Counted from the first letter of the stretch, positions 47,900 to 57,256 are shown. The stretch: DNA of 64,000 nucleotides from Paenibacillus mellifer (GCF_023195895.1 NZ_JALPRK010000002.1:124001-188000); one strand, 5' to 3'. The notes: generated by a model not told the origin, from the letters alone. Made by a program: numbers and translations.

Positions 47900-48847
47900 A
47901 TGGGACATCATCATCATAAGCATCACGCGCATCACCATCATGACCATGCCGGTCATCACCACGATCATCATGCCGCGCGGTCAGGGAACAAGAAAGGGCT
48001 GCTCATCGCTTTACTGATTACAGCTTCGATTGCTGTTCTAGAATTTTGCGGCGGTTTGTTTACGGGAAGCTTAGCGTTGTTATCCGACTCCGGACATATG
48101 CTTAGCGACGCCAGCTCGCTGGTACTCAGCTTGTTCGCGATATGGTTTGCGGCCCGTCCGGCCTCGAAGCGGAACACATACGGTTTCCACCGCATGGAGA
48201 TCCTGGCGGCGCTGCTTAACGGGGTTATCTTGTTCGTAATTGCCGGATTTATCATTTGGGAGGCCTATGGACGACTGCTTGATCCGCCAACCGTATCCAG
48301 CAATACCATGATCGTCATCGCGGTCATCGGCCTGCTTGCCAACTTGGCAAGTGCCGCCGCATTGCTCAAGAAAGGCGATGTCAAAGGAAATGTAAATCTG
48401 AAAAGCGCCTACCTGCACGTCCTTGGGGATGCTTTGGGTTCGGTCGGGGCGATCTTGGCCGGTATCGTCATGTCGTTGTTTGGTTGGTACATCTTTGATC
48501 CCATCATCAGTGTTGTTGTCGCGTTGCTAATTCTTCGGGGAGCCTGGGGTGTGTTGACCCAATCCGTGCATATTCTGATGGAGGGGTCGCCGGCATCGAT
48601 CGATCAAAGCCAGGTCAAGCAGTGTTTGGAAGGCATTCCAGGGGTTGTTGAAGTGCATGATTTGCATATTTGGACGATTACGTCGGGGATGGATGCGCTA
48701 AGCTGCCATTTAACGATTGAAGACGGTAGCCAGAGTCAAATCGTGCTCCAAGAAGCCATATCTGCTTTGGAGACAAACTTCCAAATTGGTCATTCGACCA
48801 TTCAGGTCGAAACACCGCACATCCGACACCAGGAGCTTATGGTATAA
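47900..48847 (+). CDS. Cation diffusion facilitator (CzcD-type Zn/Co/Cd efflux)
   Basis: A 315-residue CDF antiporter with six membrane helices. The first 24 residues contain 16 histidines. The metal sites on helices 2 and 5 read SDSGHMLSDASS and HVLGDALGS, the HD-HD arrangement of zinc transporters. The cytoplasmic C-terminal domain ends with VEVHDLHIWTITSG and related strands. ATG 47900 has AGGGAGGGAG. It is co-transcribed with the ArsR repressor and should export excess zinc or cobalt, balancing the ZnuACB importer. Confidence 0.93.
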   Translation: MGHHHHKHHAHHHHDHAGHHHDHHAARSGNKKGLLIALLITASIAVLEFCGGLFTGSLALLSDSGHMLSDASSLVLSLFAIWFAARPASKRNTYGFHRMEILAALLNGVILFVIAGFIIWEAYGRLLDPPTVSSNTMIVIAVIGLLANLASAAALLKKGDVKGNVNLKSAYLHVLGDALGSVGAILAGIVMSLFGWYIFDPIISVVVALLILRGAWGVLTQSVHILMEGSPASIDQSQVKQCLEGIPGVVEVHDLHIWTITSGMDALSCHLTIEDGSQSQIVLQEAISALETNFQIGHSTIQVETPHIRHQELMV

Positions 48848-48873
48848 TGCCATCAGAGAAAGGATGAGCGAAC

Positions 48874-49083
48874 ATGTCCAAGGATGTTGATCCGGCGGCT
48901 TATCGAGAAATGCTGGAGCAAGCCAATTTGGGAGACGCAGAACGGCAACTCTTATTGGAGCTGATCGATCAGTTTGAGCAGGTTTCTGCCGAAAATGACA
49001 GACTACGCAAAGCACTGCTGCGTGAATCTTCCCAGAACCGCTCGCGAATGTCGACGAAGCTGAAAGAAGCCTTATACGAATAA
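48874..49083 (+). CDS. Small coiled-coil protein, unknown function
   Basis: A 69-residue hydrophilic protein, predicted almost wholly helical. A heptad-like stretch (about 22-48) includes LLLELIDQFEQVSAENDRLRKALL. I do not recognise the family. ATG 48874 has AAAGGATG. It follows the CDF gene by 26 bp and is closed by a terminator, so it is probably the last gene of that operon. Confidence 0.7.
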   Translation: MSKDVDPAAYREMLEQANLGDAERQLLLELIDQFEQVSAENDRLRKALLRESSQNRSRMSTKLKEALYE

Positions 49084-49089
49084 GTGAAA

Positions 49090-49142
49090 AAACCTCTCCC
49101 ACCTAGTGTTTGGTGAAAGAGGTTTATTTTTTTGCAAGTTGC
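49090..49142. terminator. Bidirectional terminator
   Basis: AAACCTCT/AGAGGTTT outer stem with inner CACC/GGTG pairs, T-rich on the + side and A-rich on the other. It separates the convergent genes at 48874 and 49145. Confidence 0.85.
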
Positions 49143-49144
49143 AA

Positions 49145-49462
49145 TTATTTGTGCTGCATCCCGGCTGGCTCTGGTTCTTTGACGGCAGCGGTGTCTTTCT
49201 TGCGAAATCTAGGCCCAACGTAATTCCGCTTACGGTCCCGGAAGAAAATCCACCCTCCCAGAAATCCGGCGCCGGCTGCGAATAGAACAACACCCAGTAC
49301 AAAGTTCAACCAGTCGAAAGATACGCGGGTTAACGCATCGACTCCGTGAGCAGACATATAATCAAATAGGGAGTCTTTGATTTTCAGGAAGCCGATCATC
49401 GCCGTAATGCCGGGAATAACCAGCAACACAATGGCGATAAACCGGGATAATTTCAACTTCAT
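49145..49462 (-). CDS. DUF2627 membrane protein (YqzF-like)
   Basis: A 105-residue protein with two hydrophobic helices (about 7-27 and 50-72), followed by a basic tail FFRDRKRNYVGPRFRKK. The sequence LSRFIAIVLLVIPGI and the RKRNYVGPRF end fit the DUF2627 family found next to the bkd genes in Bacillales; the function is unknown. It is on the minus strand, divergent from lpd. Confidence 0.82.
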   Translation of the reverse strand: MKLKLSRFIAIVLLVIPGITAMIGFLKIKDSLFDYMSAHGVDALTRVSFDWLNFVLGVVLFAAGAGFLGGWIFFRDRKRNYVGPRFRKKDTAAVKEPEPAGMQHK

Positions 49463-49623
49463 GAGGGATCGTCCTTTCCATCCTAAAATGGCCTATGTAA
49501 TGTTAAAAATATCATACCTTTTTCCCGATGGGATGTCTATTTGCAGGTCTGATTTGTATTCACGGAAAAACAAGGTAAAATAGGGGAAAGTGACTGAATT
49601 GATAGAATGGGTGGAGATCTGAT

Positions 49624-51045
49624 ATGGCAATAACTTGTGATGTAGCGGTGCTGGGCGGAGGTACGGGCGGGTATATCGCGGCCATTCGCGCGGCCCAATT
49701 GGGGAAAGATGTCGTCATCATTGAACGGGACAAGCTGGGTGGAACCTGTCTGCATCGGGGCTGCATTCCAAGCAAAGCGCTGCTGCGCAGCGCCGAGCTC
49801 TATGCGCAAATGAAGGACAGCGCCAGCTTCGGCATCGAAACGAACGGGGTCACCCTGGTGTTCCCGAAGGTGCAGGAAAGAAAACAAAGCATCGTGGATC
49901 AGTTGCATAAAGGGGTCCAGTATTTGATGCGTAAACATAAAATTCGTGTGATCGAAGGGAATGGGCGGGTGATTGGACCGTCGATTTTCTCGCCAAAAAG
50001 TGGCGCGGTGGCAGTAGAACTCTTGGATGGGGAAATGGATACGATCGTGCCGACCAACCTGATCATTGCAACAGGCTCCCGGCCGCGCATGTTGCCGGGT
50101 CTTGAACCGGACGGCAATCATATTCTGAGCAGTGATGAAGCGTTGCAGTTGGCGGATCTCCCCGACTCGATGTTGATCGTCGGCGGCGGTGTCATTGGCG
50201 TGGAATGGGCATCGCTGCTGAATGACTTTGGCGTGCGGGTGACCGTGGTGGAAGCGGCGGACCAGCTGTTGCCGGCGGAGGACGAGGATGTGGCCCGTGA
50301 ATTGCAGAAACAGCTGCAACGCCGAGGGATTGAGATCATCACGGGGGTTTCTGTAGATCCTAGTTCCTTTGAAATTGGCGATAACCAGGTACAGATTTCA
50401 GCGAAGCGAGGAGACGAATCGATTCGGTTAGAGGCGGACAAGCTGTTGGTATCGATTGGACGCCAGGCTAATGTGGAGAATATTGGACTGGAAAATACCG
50501 ACATCGGGTTAGAACGCGGCTTTATACGGGTAAATGAACATATGCAGACCACCGAACCTCACATCTATGCCATCGGCGATTGCATCGGCGGACTTCAGTT
50601 GGCGCATGCTGCCAGCCATGAGGGGTTAACAGCCGTTCATCATTTGGCCGGGGAAGCTTCGCATGGTTATGAGGAGAGCCAAGTACCGCGCTGCGTGTAT
50701 ACACGCCCCGAGGTAGCTTCGGTTGGAATCACGGCCAAGGAAGCCAAGGCCAGAGGACTGGACGTCAAAATCGGCAAGGTGCCGTTTTCGGCGATCGGCA
50801 AGGCGATGGTCTACGGCGAAACGGAAGGCTTCGTCAAAATGGTAGCCGACGCCCGCACGAACGACATCCTCGGCGTTCAAATGATCGGGCCGCATGTGAC
50901 CGAACTGATCAGCCAAGCGGCACTGGCACAAGTACTGGACGCGACGCCTTGGGAAGTTGGACAAGCGATATTTGCCCATCCGACGCTGGCGGAAATTATC
51001 GGAGAAGCGGCGTTGGCTGTGGACGGGAACTCCTTAAACGTTTGA
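49624..51045 (+). CDS. lpdA: Dihydrolipoyl dehydrogenase (E3)
   Basis: A 473-residue flavoprotein that reoxidises the lipoyl arm of E2. The FAD motif GGGTGGYIAA (11-20) is followed by the redox-active disulfide C42/C47 in GGTCLHRGCIPSK. The NAD-binding GGGVIGVEWASLL and the C-terminal catalytic HPTLAEI complete the enzyme. ATG 49624 has GGAGAT. With E1alpha, E1beta and E2 downstream, it is the dedicated E3 of the branched-chain complex. Confidence 0.96.
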   Translation: MAITCDVAVLGGGTGGYIAAIRAAQLGKDVVIIERDKLGGTCLHRGCIPSKALLRSAELYAQMKDSASFGIETNGVTLVFPKVQERKQSIVDQLHKGVQYLMRKHKIRVIEGNGRVIGPSIFSPKSGAVAVELLDGEMDTIVPTNLIIATGSRPRMLPGLEPDGNHILSSDEALQLADLPDSMLIVGGGVIGVEWASLLNDFGVRVTVVEAADQLLPAEDEDVARELQKQLQRRGIEIITGVSVDPSSFEIGDNQVQISAKRGDESIRLEADKLLVSIGRQANVENIGLENTDIGLERGFIRVNEHMQTTEPHIYAIGDCIGGLQLAHAASHEGLTAVHHLAGEASHGYEESQVPRCVYTRPEVASVGITAKEAKARGLDVKIGKVPFSAIGKAMVYGETEGFVKMVADARTNDILGVQMIGPHVTELISQAALAQVLDATPWEVGQAIFAHPTLAEIIGEAALAVDGNSLNV

Positions 51046-51172
51046 GGGAACGGACGGAAAGTTGAGTATTTTCTTTTTCATCGGAAAACGATTATAATAA
51101 ACTTATTCCAAGTCTTAGTACCTGGTGTTAAGATTAAGCTATAGGATGTCCTAATTGAAGGAGGTAACTCCC

Positions 51173-52198
51173 ATGAATGCCAAAAGTATTGTTCAAACCG
51201 AATTCAAACATAAGCAGCTCGGATTAACGGATGCTGAAGTCGTTGAGATGTACAGATATATGGTGATCGCACGCAAATTCGACGAGCGTAACCTGCTGCT
51301 GCAGCGGGCGGGGAAAATCAATTTCCACGTGTCCGGGGTCGGCCAGGAGACGGCGCAGGTTGCCGCGGCTTTTGCGCTCGACCGAGAACGCGATTATTTC
51401 CTGCCCTACTACCGAGATTACGGTTTCGTGCTGTCGGTTGGGATGTCATTGACGGAACTGATGTTGTCGGCGTTCGCCAAAGCGGATGACCCCAACAGCG
51501 GTGGCCGGCAAATGCCGGGACACTTCGGCAGCAAAAGGCTGCGTATTGTGACCGGCTCCAGTCCGGTAACGACGCAAGTTCCCCATGCGGTGGGTGTGGC
51601 TTTGGCCGCGAAAATGCAAAAGAAGGACATCGTTTCCTTCGTTACGTTTGGCGAAGGCTCCAGTAACCAGGGCGATTTTCATGAAGGCTTGAATTTTGCC
51701 GGGGTTCAGAAGCTGCCGGTGATTTTCATGTGCGAAAATAATCAATACGCCATCTCCGTTCCTGTGAAGAAACAGCTGGGCGGGCGAGTTAGCGACCGGG
51801 CTCAAGGCTACGGTTTCCCGGGAATTCGCGTAGATGGCAACGATGCGCTAGAAGTGTATCGGGTCGTGAAGGAAGCGCGGGAACGCGCAATCCGCGGGGA
51901 GGGGCCTACGCTGATCGAGGCGATGATGTATCGGCTGTCTCCACACTCTACTTCGGATAATGACCTGGCTTACCGGACAAAAGAAGAAGTCGATGAGAAT
52001 TGGAAGAAAGACGGTATTCCGAAAATGAAAGCTTACTTGATCGAAACGGGTCTGTGGAGCGAAGAGCAGGATGAAATGCTGTCGAAGGAGATCCATGGGC
52101 AGCTGAAGGAAGCTGTGGAAGCGGCGGACAACGCGCCCTTCCCGAAACCGGAGGACACACTGCTGCACGTGTATGCCAGTGAAGGGGAGGGGCAATAA
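51173..52198 (+). CDS. bkdAA: Branched-chain 2-oxoacid dehydrogenase E1 alpha
   Basis: This 341-residue TPP-binding subunit decarboxylates branched-chain oxoacids from Val, Leu and Ile. The TPP motif runs from GEGSSNQGDFHEGLNFAG to CENNQ. The phosphorylation-loop-like YRLSPHSTSDND and FHVSGVGQETAQV agree with BCKDH rather than pyruvate dehydrogenase. ATG 51173 has GAAGGAGG. A TATAAT box lies at 51093-51098, but the -35 is unclear. Confidence 0.93.
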   Translation: MNAKSIVQTEFKHKQLGLTDAEVVEMYRYMVIARKFDERNLLLQRAGKINFHVSGVGQETAQVAAAFALDRERDYFLPYYRDYGFVLSVGMSLTELMLSAFAKADDPNSGGRQMPGHFGSKRLRIVTGSSPVTTQVPHAVGVALAAKMQKKDIVSFVTFGEGSSNQGDFHEGLNFAGVQKLPVIFMCENNQYAISVPVKKQLGGRVSDRAQGYGFPGIRVDGNDALEVYRVVKEARERAIRGEGPTLIEAMMYRLSPHSTSDNDLAYRTKEEVDENWKKDGIPKMKAYLIETGLWSEEQDEMLSKEIHGQLKEAVEAADNAPFPKPEDTLLHVYASEGEGQ

Positions 52199-52200
52199 TC

Positions 52201-53187
52201 ATGCCAGTGATGGAATATATCGACGCGATTCGTCTTGCGATGAAGGAAGAGATGGAGCGAGACGAAAGCGTATTTGTGATGGGGGAAGACGTCGGCGTTA
52301 AGGGTGGCGTATTCACAACGACGAAAGGCTTGCAAGAGCAGTTCGGGGAAATGCGTGTCATCGACACCCCGCTTGCTGAATCGGCGATCGCCGGGGTTGC
52401 GATTGGGGCTGCCATGTATGGGCTGAAGCCGATTGCGGAAATGCAATATTCGGACTTTATGCTGCCGGCAACCAACCAAATCATTAGCGAAGCGGCGAAA
52501 ATCCGCTATCGCTCCAACAACGATTGGAATTGTCCTGTCGTTGTTCGCGCCCCGATTGGCGGCGGGATCTTTGGCGGATTGTATCACTCCCAATGCCCGG
52601 AATCGATCTTCTTCGGTACGCCTGGCCTCAAGATCGTTGCTCCCTATTCGGCTTATGATGCCAAAGGCTTGTTGAAGGCGGCGATCCGCGACCCTGATCC
52701 GGTGTTATTCTTTGAGAACAAAAAATGCTATAAGCTGATCAAAGAGGATGTGCCGGAGGATGATTATGTAGTACCGATCGGTAAAGCAAACCTGCTACGA
52801 GAAGGCAGCGATATTACGGTCATCAGCTATAGTCTTCCTCTGCATTTTGTGATGCAAGCTGCAGAAGAATTGGCTGCGGAGCAGGGGATTAGCTCCCATA
52901 TTCTTGATTTGCGTACGCTGCAGCCCCTGGATCGCGAGGCGATCGTGGAAGCGGCTCGGAAGACGGGGAAGGTGCTGATCGTTCATGAAGATAATAAGAC
53001 CGGCGGGATTGGCGCTGAGGTTTCGGCTATCATCTCCGAGGAGTGCCTCTTCGAGCTGGATGCGCCGATCGCAAGGCTTTGCGGCCCAGACGTTCCGGCT
53101 ATGCCGATCAGTCCGCCGATGGAGAAATTCTTTATGCTAAGCAAAGATAAGGTCAAAGAAGCGATGCTTCAATTGGCGCTTTATTAA
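52201..53187 (+). CDS. bkdAB: Branched-chain 2-oxoacid dehydrogenase E1 beta
   Basis: A 328-residue E1 beta subunit. It has VFVMGEDVGVKGGVF, DTPLAESAIAGVAIGAA and the transketolase C-terminal part KVLIVHEDNKTGGIGAE. ATG 52201 starts two bases after the E1alpha stop, with GAAGGGGAGG inside the preceding gene, so the subunits are translationally coupled for equal amounts. Confidence 0.95.
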   Translation: MPVMEYIDAIRLAMKEEMERDESVFVMGEDVGVKGGVFTTTKGLQEQFGEMRVIDTPLAESAIAGVAIGAAMYGLKPIAEMQYSDFMLPATNQIISEAAKIRYRSNNDWNCPVVVRAPIGGGIFGGLYHSQCPESIFFGTPGLKIVAPYSAYDAKGLLKAAIRDPDPVLFFENKKCYKLIKEDVPEDDYVVPIGKANLLREGSDITVISYSLPLHFVMQAAEELAAEQGISSHILDLRTLQPLDREAIVEAARKTGKVLIVHEDNKTGGIGAEVSAIISEECLFELDAPIARLCGPDVPAMPISPPMEKFFMLSKDKVKEAMLQLALY

Positions 53188-53205
53188 TTGGGAGTGAGTA
53201 TACCG

Positions 53206-54594
53206 ATGCCATCCAATAAAACATTGATTGACGTGCATTTGCCTCAGCTTGCCGAATCGCTCGTGTCGGCAACCATCGGGAAGTGGTTGAAGAAACCCGG
53301 CGATCCGGTTGAGCAATACGAACCTATTCTCGAAGTCATCACAGACAAAGTGAATGCGGAAATCCCTTCGACTTTGGACGGCGTGATGGGCGAGCTGCTG
53401 GCCGAAGAAGGGGAAGAGGTTCAGGTTGGTGCCGTGATTTGCCGGATTGAGACGGCGAATGCCGATGAGGCACCGGCAGGGGGGCAGGCGACAACCGAGG
53501 CTGTCAGCCCTAATGCGGGGACGATCAGCGAAGTTGCCCAGCCTGACGAGTCGCAGCGAAGCCGTTATTCGCCTGCAGTGCAGACGCTAGCCGCCCAGCA
53601 TGGCCTGGATCTGCGGCAAATCGCCGGCACAGGGCTTGGCGGGCGAATCACACGCAAAGACGTGTTGGCTTACATCGAACAGGGCGGTCGTGGGGCCGTC
53701 GCGGCACCCGCTGCTCCAGTCGCCACGACGACAGCTGCGAAGCCCGTACAGCCGCTGGCAACGCCTTCCGCTGCACCTACGCCGCAGAACGCCATCCAAG
53801 GCGGGCTGAACGCCGCTGCCGGGCCGGTACGCCATTCCGGCTTGCATTTAACGGAGAACCCACCAATTCCGACGATTGAGGTAGAAGGGGGCAACCGTTC
53901 TGAATATTTTATCGACGTAACCCCTATTCGCAATACGATTGCGACTCGGATGCGCCAAAGCGTGTCGGAAATTCCGCACGGCTGGATGATGATCGAAGTC
54001 GATGTCACCAACCTGGTCCAGCTTCGCAACAAGATCAAGCAGGAATTTATGCAGAAGGAAGGCGTCAATCTGACGTACCTGGCTTTCCTGTTGAAGGCGG
54101 TTGTGGGAGCGATCAAGGATTATCCGATCATGAACTCGGTGTGGGCGGTGGACAAAATCATCGTCAAACGCGATATCAACATTTCCCTGGCTGTTGGGAC
54201 CGAGGATTCCGTGCTGACACCGGTCATCAAAAAGGCCGACCAGAAGAATATCGCCGGCCTGGCGCGGGAAATCGAAGAACTGGCGTCGAAGGTTCGTTCC
54301 GGCAAGCTGAAGCTGGATGACATGCAAGGCGGGACGTTTACAGTTAACAACACCGGTTCCTTTGGTTCGATTTTGACGCAGCCGATTATCAATTATCCGC
54401 AAGCCGCAATCTTAACCTTTGAGTCCATTGTCAAGAGACCGGTCGTTATCAACGACATGATCGCTGTCCGTTCGATGGCCAATCTCTGCTTGTCTTTGGA
54501 TCACCGGATCCTGGACGGGGTCATTTGCGGCCGCTTTATGCAGCGGGTGAAGGAAAATATGGAAAGCTACAATTTGGAAACGCAGGTATATTGA
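53206..54594 (+). CDS. bkdB: Branched-chain 2-oxoacid dehydrogenase E2 (lipoamide acyltransferase)
   Basis: A 462-residue core acyltransferase. The lipoyl domain (about 8-83) has K48 in ITDKVNAEIPS. An E3/E1-binding domain (about 120-155, SRYSPAVQTLAAQHG) is flanked by Ala/Pro/Thr-rich linkers. The catalytic domain (about 225-462) has the DHRILDG active-site motif. ATG 53206 has GGGAGTG. The complex supplies branched acyl-CoA primers for iso/anteiso fatty acids. Confidence 0.95.
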   Translation: MPSNKTLIDVHLPQLAESLVSATIGKWLKKPGDPVEQYEPILEVITDKVNAEIPSTLDGVMGELLAEEGEEVQVGAVICRIETANADEAPAGGQATTEAVSPNAGTISEVAQPDESQRSRYSPAVQTLAAQHGLDLRQIAGTGLGGRITRKDVLAYIEQGGRGAVAAPAAPVATTTAAKPVQPLATPSAAPTPQNAIQGGLNAAAGPVRHSGLHLTENPPIPTIEVEGGNRSEYFIDVTPIRNTIATRMRQSVSEIPHGWMMIEVDVTNLVQLRNKIKQEFMQKEGVNLTYLAFLLKAVVGAIKDYPIMNSVWAVDKIIVKRDINISLAVGTEDSVLTPVIKKADQKNIAGLAREIEELASKVRSGKLKLDDMQGGTFTVNNTGSFGSILTQPIINYPQAAILTFESIVKRPVVINDMIAVRSMANLCLSLDHRILDGVICGRFMQRVKENMESYNLETQVY

Positions 54595-54624
54595 GCGTAA
54601 AGAGAGGATCGAGGCGAGATTGCG

Positions 54625-55311
54625 ATGAACGAAGGCTTGACAGTACGCTATTATTCGATGATGGAATATGGGGAAGCCTGGGATTTGCAGAAACGGCTCA
54701 TTAAAGAGATAGATGCGCAGCAGCAGGGGGAACACCTGCTGCTGTTGCAGCATCCGCCGACCTATACCATCGGCTCCCAGCGTCATCCCGAGCATCTGTT
54801 ACTCAGCGCAGAGCAGTTAAAGGATCGGGGCATTGCGGTGTTTGAAATCGACCGCGGCGGAGATATTACATACCATGGGCCCGGCCAACTTGTCAGTTAT
54901 CCACTGCTGCGGCTGGAGGCCGGGCGTGGACTGGATCTACATGGTTACCTGCGCCAACTGGAGCAAGTCATCATCGATTATCTTGCGGGGTTTGGCATTG
55001 AAGGTTCACGTAAACCGGAATATACCGGGGTGTGGGTCGGAGATGTGAAAATTTGCGCCATCGGCGTGAAATTTAACAAAAGCAGGCATCATAAAGGCTT
55101 CATTACTAGCCATGGGTTTGCTTTTAACGTCAAGTCCGGCATTCAAGAGGAAGGCTTTGGCGGAATCATCCCTTGCGGAATTCAAGAATATGGGGTCACC
55201 TCGCTGGAGGATGTAACCGGTCGCCCGTTTACGGTGGAGCAAGTCGCGAGGGATATCGTACCGATGTTTAACGCGGTATTTGAACGTTCGGGGGCTTGGA
55301 CTGATTACTAA
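54625..55311 (+). CDS. lipB: Octanoyl-(acyl carrier protein):protein octanoyltransferase LipB
   Basis: The 228-residue enzyme transfers octanoyl groups to lipoyl domains such as that of the adjacent E2. The family signature RGGDITYHGPGQLVSYP is present, with catalytic K142 (VKICAIGVK) and C184 (IIPCGIQEYGV). This is LipB rather than the LipM type used by Bacillus subtilis. ATG 54625 has GAGGCGAG. Its position beside bkdB suggests co-expression with its substrate. Confidence 0.93.
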   Translation: MNEGLTVRYYSMMEYGEAWDLQKRLIKEIDAQQQGEHLLLLQHPPTYTIGSQRHPEHLLLSAEQLKDRGIAVFEIDRGGDITYHGPGQLVSYPLLRLEAGRGLDLHGYLRQLEQVIIDYLAGFGIEGSRKPEYTGVWVGDVKICAIGVKFNKSRHHKGFITSHGFAFNVKSGIQEEGFGGIIPCGIQEYGVTSLEDVTGRPFTVEQVARDIVPMFNAVFERSGAWTDY

Positions 55312-55329
55312 GTAGCCCCCGTGGCGGGG

Positions 55330-55428
55330 TTAGCGAATGAAGAAAGGCTCCAGAAAAGCGATCAGCGTCGAAGCTAACATGGCGAACAACATTAATAAAA
55401 CAACGATTCTCATCCGATTTTTACGCAT
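55330..55428 (-). CDS. Prli42-like stressosome-associated miniprotein
   Basis: A 32-residue reading frame with a strong ribosome site (AAAAGGAG, eight bases before ATG). The product is a basic N-terminus MRKNRMR followed by one membrane helix IVVLLMLFAMLASTLIAFL and a short aromatic end EPFFIR. The size, charge-then-helix plan and ST pair in the helix fit Prli42, the membrane anchor of the stressosome in Listeria and other Bacillota. The gene lies antisense to its neighbours between lipB and the M20 peptidase. Assignment rests on short-range similarity. Confidence 0.7.
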   Translation of the reverse strand: MRKNRMRIVVLLMLFAMLASTLIAFLEPFFIR

Positions 55429-55503
55429 AATGGTAACTCCTTTTGCTTAAACGTATATTATTTTCACCTCTATTATCGTATCGAAGAAAGCGAGGAAAGT
55501 CCA

Positions 55504-56631
55504 ATGATTCACGAGGAACGCGTCATCGGACAATTTTTGGAACTGGTGCAGATCGACAGTGAAACCAAACACGAGCGCCAGATCGCCGATGTATTGAAGC
55601 GCAAATTCAGCGACATGGGGTTGGATGTCATTGAGGATGGTTCGCAGGCAGAAACGGGGCATGGCGCGGGAAACCTGATTGCCACGTTGAAAGCTAGCGA
55701 AGGGGTATCCGCCGAACCTTTCCTGTTCACCTGCCATATGGATACCGTCACACCGGGTAAAGGGATCAAACCGGTGATCGGCGAGGACGGATGGATTCGC
55801 AGCGATGGCACGACGATCCTTGGAGCGGATGACAAAGCAGGTGTAGCGGTGTTGTTGGAGCTGATTCAGGTCCTCCAGGAGAACCCCATCCCACATGGTC
55901 AGATCCAGTTCGTGATTTCGGTTGGTGAGGAGTCAAGCTTGCGCGGGGCAAGAGCTCTGGAATCACAGTACGTGGATGCTAAATTCGGGTTTGCGATCGA
56001 TACGAATGGTGAAGTGGGTACCATCTGTGTCGGCGCACCTACGCAGGCTCGTGTCGAAATCGAGATCTATGGTAAGGCCGCTCATGCCGGGGTAAATCCG
56101 GAGGATGGCATCAGCGCGATCCAGGTGGCCGGTAAAGCGTTAGCCCGGATGAAATTGGGACGGATTGACCAAGAAACAACCGCCAACATCGGCAAATTTG
56201 AAGGCGGCGGTGCTACCAACATCGTGCCGGACCACGTCACGTTGTACGGTGAAGCGCGAAGCATGTCCCAGGAGAAAGTCGACAAGCAACTTCAAGAAAT
56301 GAAGGAAGCGGTGGAATCCGCTTGTCGCGACTTTGGGGCGAAAGGAGAATTCCGCAGCGAGGTGCTGTATCATGCGTTCCGGATTCCCGAGGAGGCTCAT
56401 GTGCTGCGGATCGCCAAACAAGCGGCGACTGAGCTTGGGTTGCCAGGTACGACGTTTACGACAGGCGGCGGCAGTGATGCGAACATATTTAACAGCCTGG
56501 GGATTCCAACCTTGAATTTGGCCATCGGCTATGAGGAAATTCATACGACAAACGAAAGAATCAAGAAGGACGATATCGTCAGAACGGCACAGTTCGCGCT
56601 GGAAATTGTCCGTCAATCCGTATCCTCTTGA
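55504..56631 (+). CDS. M20/M25/M40 peptidase, tripeptidase-T-like (YqjE type)
   Basis: A 375-residue di-zinc peptidase related to PepT. Metal ligands are visible in TCHMDTV, LGADDKAG (bridging Asp), GEESS (general base and ligand), AIDTNGE and YEEIHTTNE. The dimerisation lid (about 175-290) carries GKAAHAGVNPEDGIS. ATG 55504 has GCGAGGAAAG. It is presumed to cleave tripeptides in the cytosol. A strong terminator follows. Confidence 0.92.
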   Translation: MIHEERVIGQFLELVQIDSETKHERQIADVLKRKFSDMGLDVIEDGSQAETGHGAGNLIATLKASEGVSAEPFLFTCHMDTVTPGKGIKPVIGEDGWIRSDGTTILGADDKAGVAVLLELIQVLQENPIPHGQIQFVISVGEESSLRGARALESQYVDAKFGFAIDTNGEVGTICVGAPTQARVEIEIYGKAAHAGVNPEDGISAIQVAGKALARMKLGRIDQETTANIGKFEGGGATNIVPDHVTLYGEARSMSQEKVDKQLQEMKEAVESACRDFGAKGEFRSEVLYHAFRIPEEAHVLRIAKQAATELGLPGTTFTTGGGSDANIFNSLGIPTLNLAIGYEEIHTTNERIKKDDIVRTAQFALEIVRQSVSS

Positions 56632-56650
56632 GCAACAACGCAATGAATTG

Positions 56651-56681
56651 AAAGCCCGGTGCGGGAGGTGCACCGGGCTTT
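56651..56681. terminator. Bidirectional terminator
   Basis: A perfect 12-bp stem (AAAGCCCGGTGC/GCACCGGGCTTT) with a 7-nt loop lies between the convergent peptidase and TPR genes. Confidence 0.92.
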
Positions 56682-56689
56682 CTGTAATG

Positions 56690-57253
56690 CTAATGCAGTA
56701 GGGAGGCAGGTCTCGCCGGGAAGTTACGAACCTGAGCAGGACTCCACTCCGTATGCCAACTAGAGGTCTGGATGAGGTTTAAGGCTTGGTGGAAGTCGTC
56801 TAAATATTTGCATATTTTCTCCTGCTCTGTTTTGGTTGGGTGATAGAGCTGGATTCTTCGCTCTAATTTAGCAATCGCCTGCTGTAAGCAACAGGAGGCC
56901 GCACCAAAACGGGCCCCTGCGAAATCGGGATGCCGCTCGGCAATCGTCTCAAAGATTGGGGTTGCTTCGTCATACCGCCTCTCATCGTAGCAGATTTCCG
57001 CCCAAATCAGGCTGAGTTCTAAGAATGGGGGGGAGGGTTCGCGAAGCAAGCGAGGTTCTAACTTCAGCAGCCGTTCTTTGGCTAATGCGACATACCCTTC
57101 TTTATATAAGGTTTGGACCAGCTCGCTAAGTAAATAAGGATCAGTTTGCCCCGCCAGCTGTTCGGCGACTTCAAGGCGTCCGGCCGTTACGGCGTTTTGT
57201 ATCATTTCTACGAGTTTACCCATATTTTGAGGCTGTCCGGTAGGACTACGCAT
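56690..57253 (-). CDS. TPR-like helical protein following mciZ
   Basis: A 187-residue all-helical protein with tetratricopeptide-like pairs: LLSELVQTLYKEGYVALAKERLLKL (about 39-63) and LIWAEICYDERRYDEATPIFETIAERHPDF (about 82-111), then FGAASCCLQQA. No enzyme motif is seen. The ribosome site AAGGAGGGGGTG lies inside the last codons of the mciZ-like gene, whose stop is three bases upstream, so the two are coupled. The role is unknown; a protein-interaction function is inferred from the repeats. Confidence 0.78.
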   Translation of the reverse strand: MRSPTGQPQNMGKLVEMIQNAVTAGRLEVAEQLAGQTDPYLLSELVQTLYKEGYVALAKERLLKLEPRLLREPSPPFLELSLIWAEICYDERRYDEATPIFETIAERHPDFAGARFGAASCCLQQAIAKLERRIQLYHPTKTEQEKICKYLDDFHQALNLIQTSSWHTEWSPAQVRNFPARPASLLH

Positions 57254-57256
57254 ATT

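Noticed and set aside
51046-51172. SigL (Sigma-54) promoter ahead of the bkd genes, as in Bacillus subtilis
   Set aside because: No TGGCAC-N5-TTGCA pattern is present; only a TATAAT box is seen.
55313-55332. Hairpin GCCCCCG/CGGGG between lipB and the miniprotein as a terminator
   Set aside because: It has no T tract on either strand, so termination cannot be supported.
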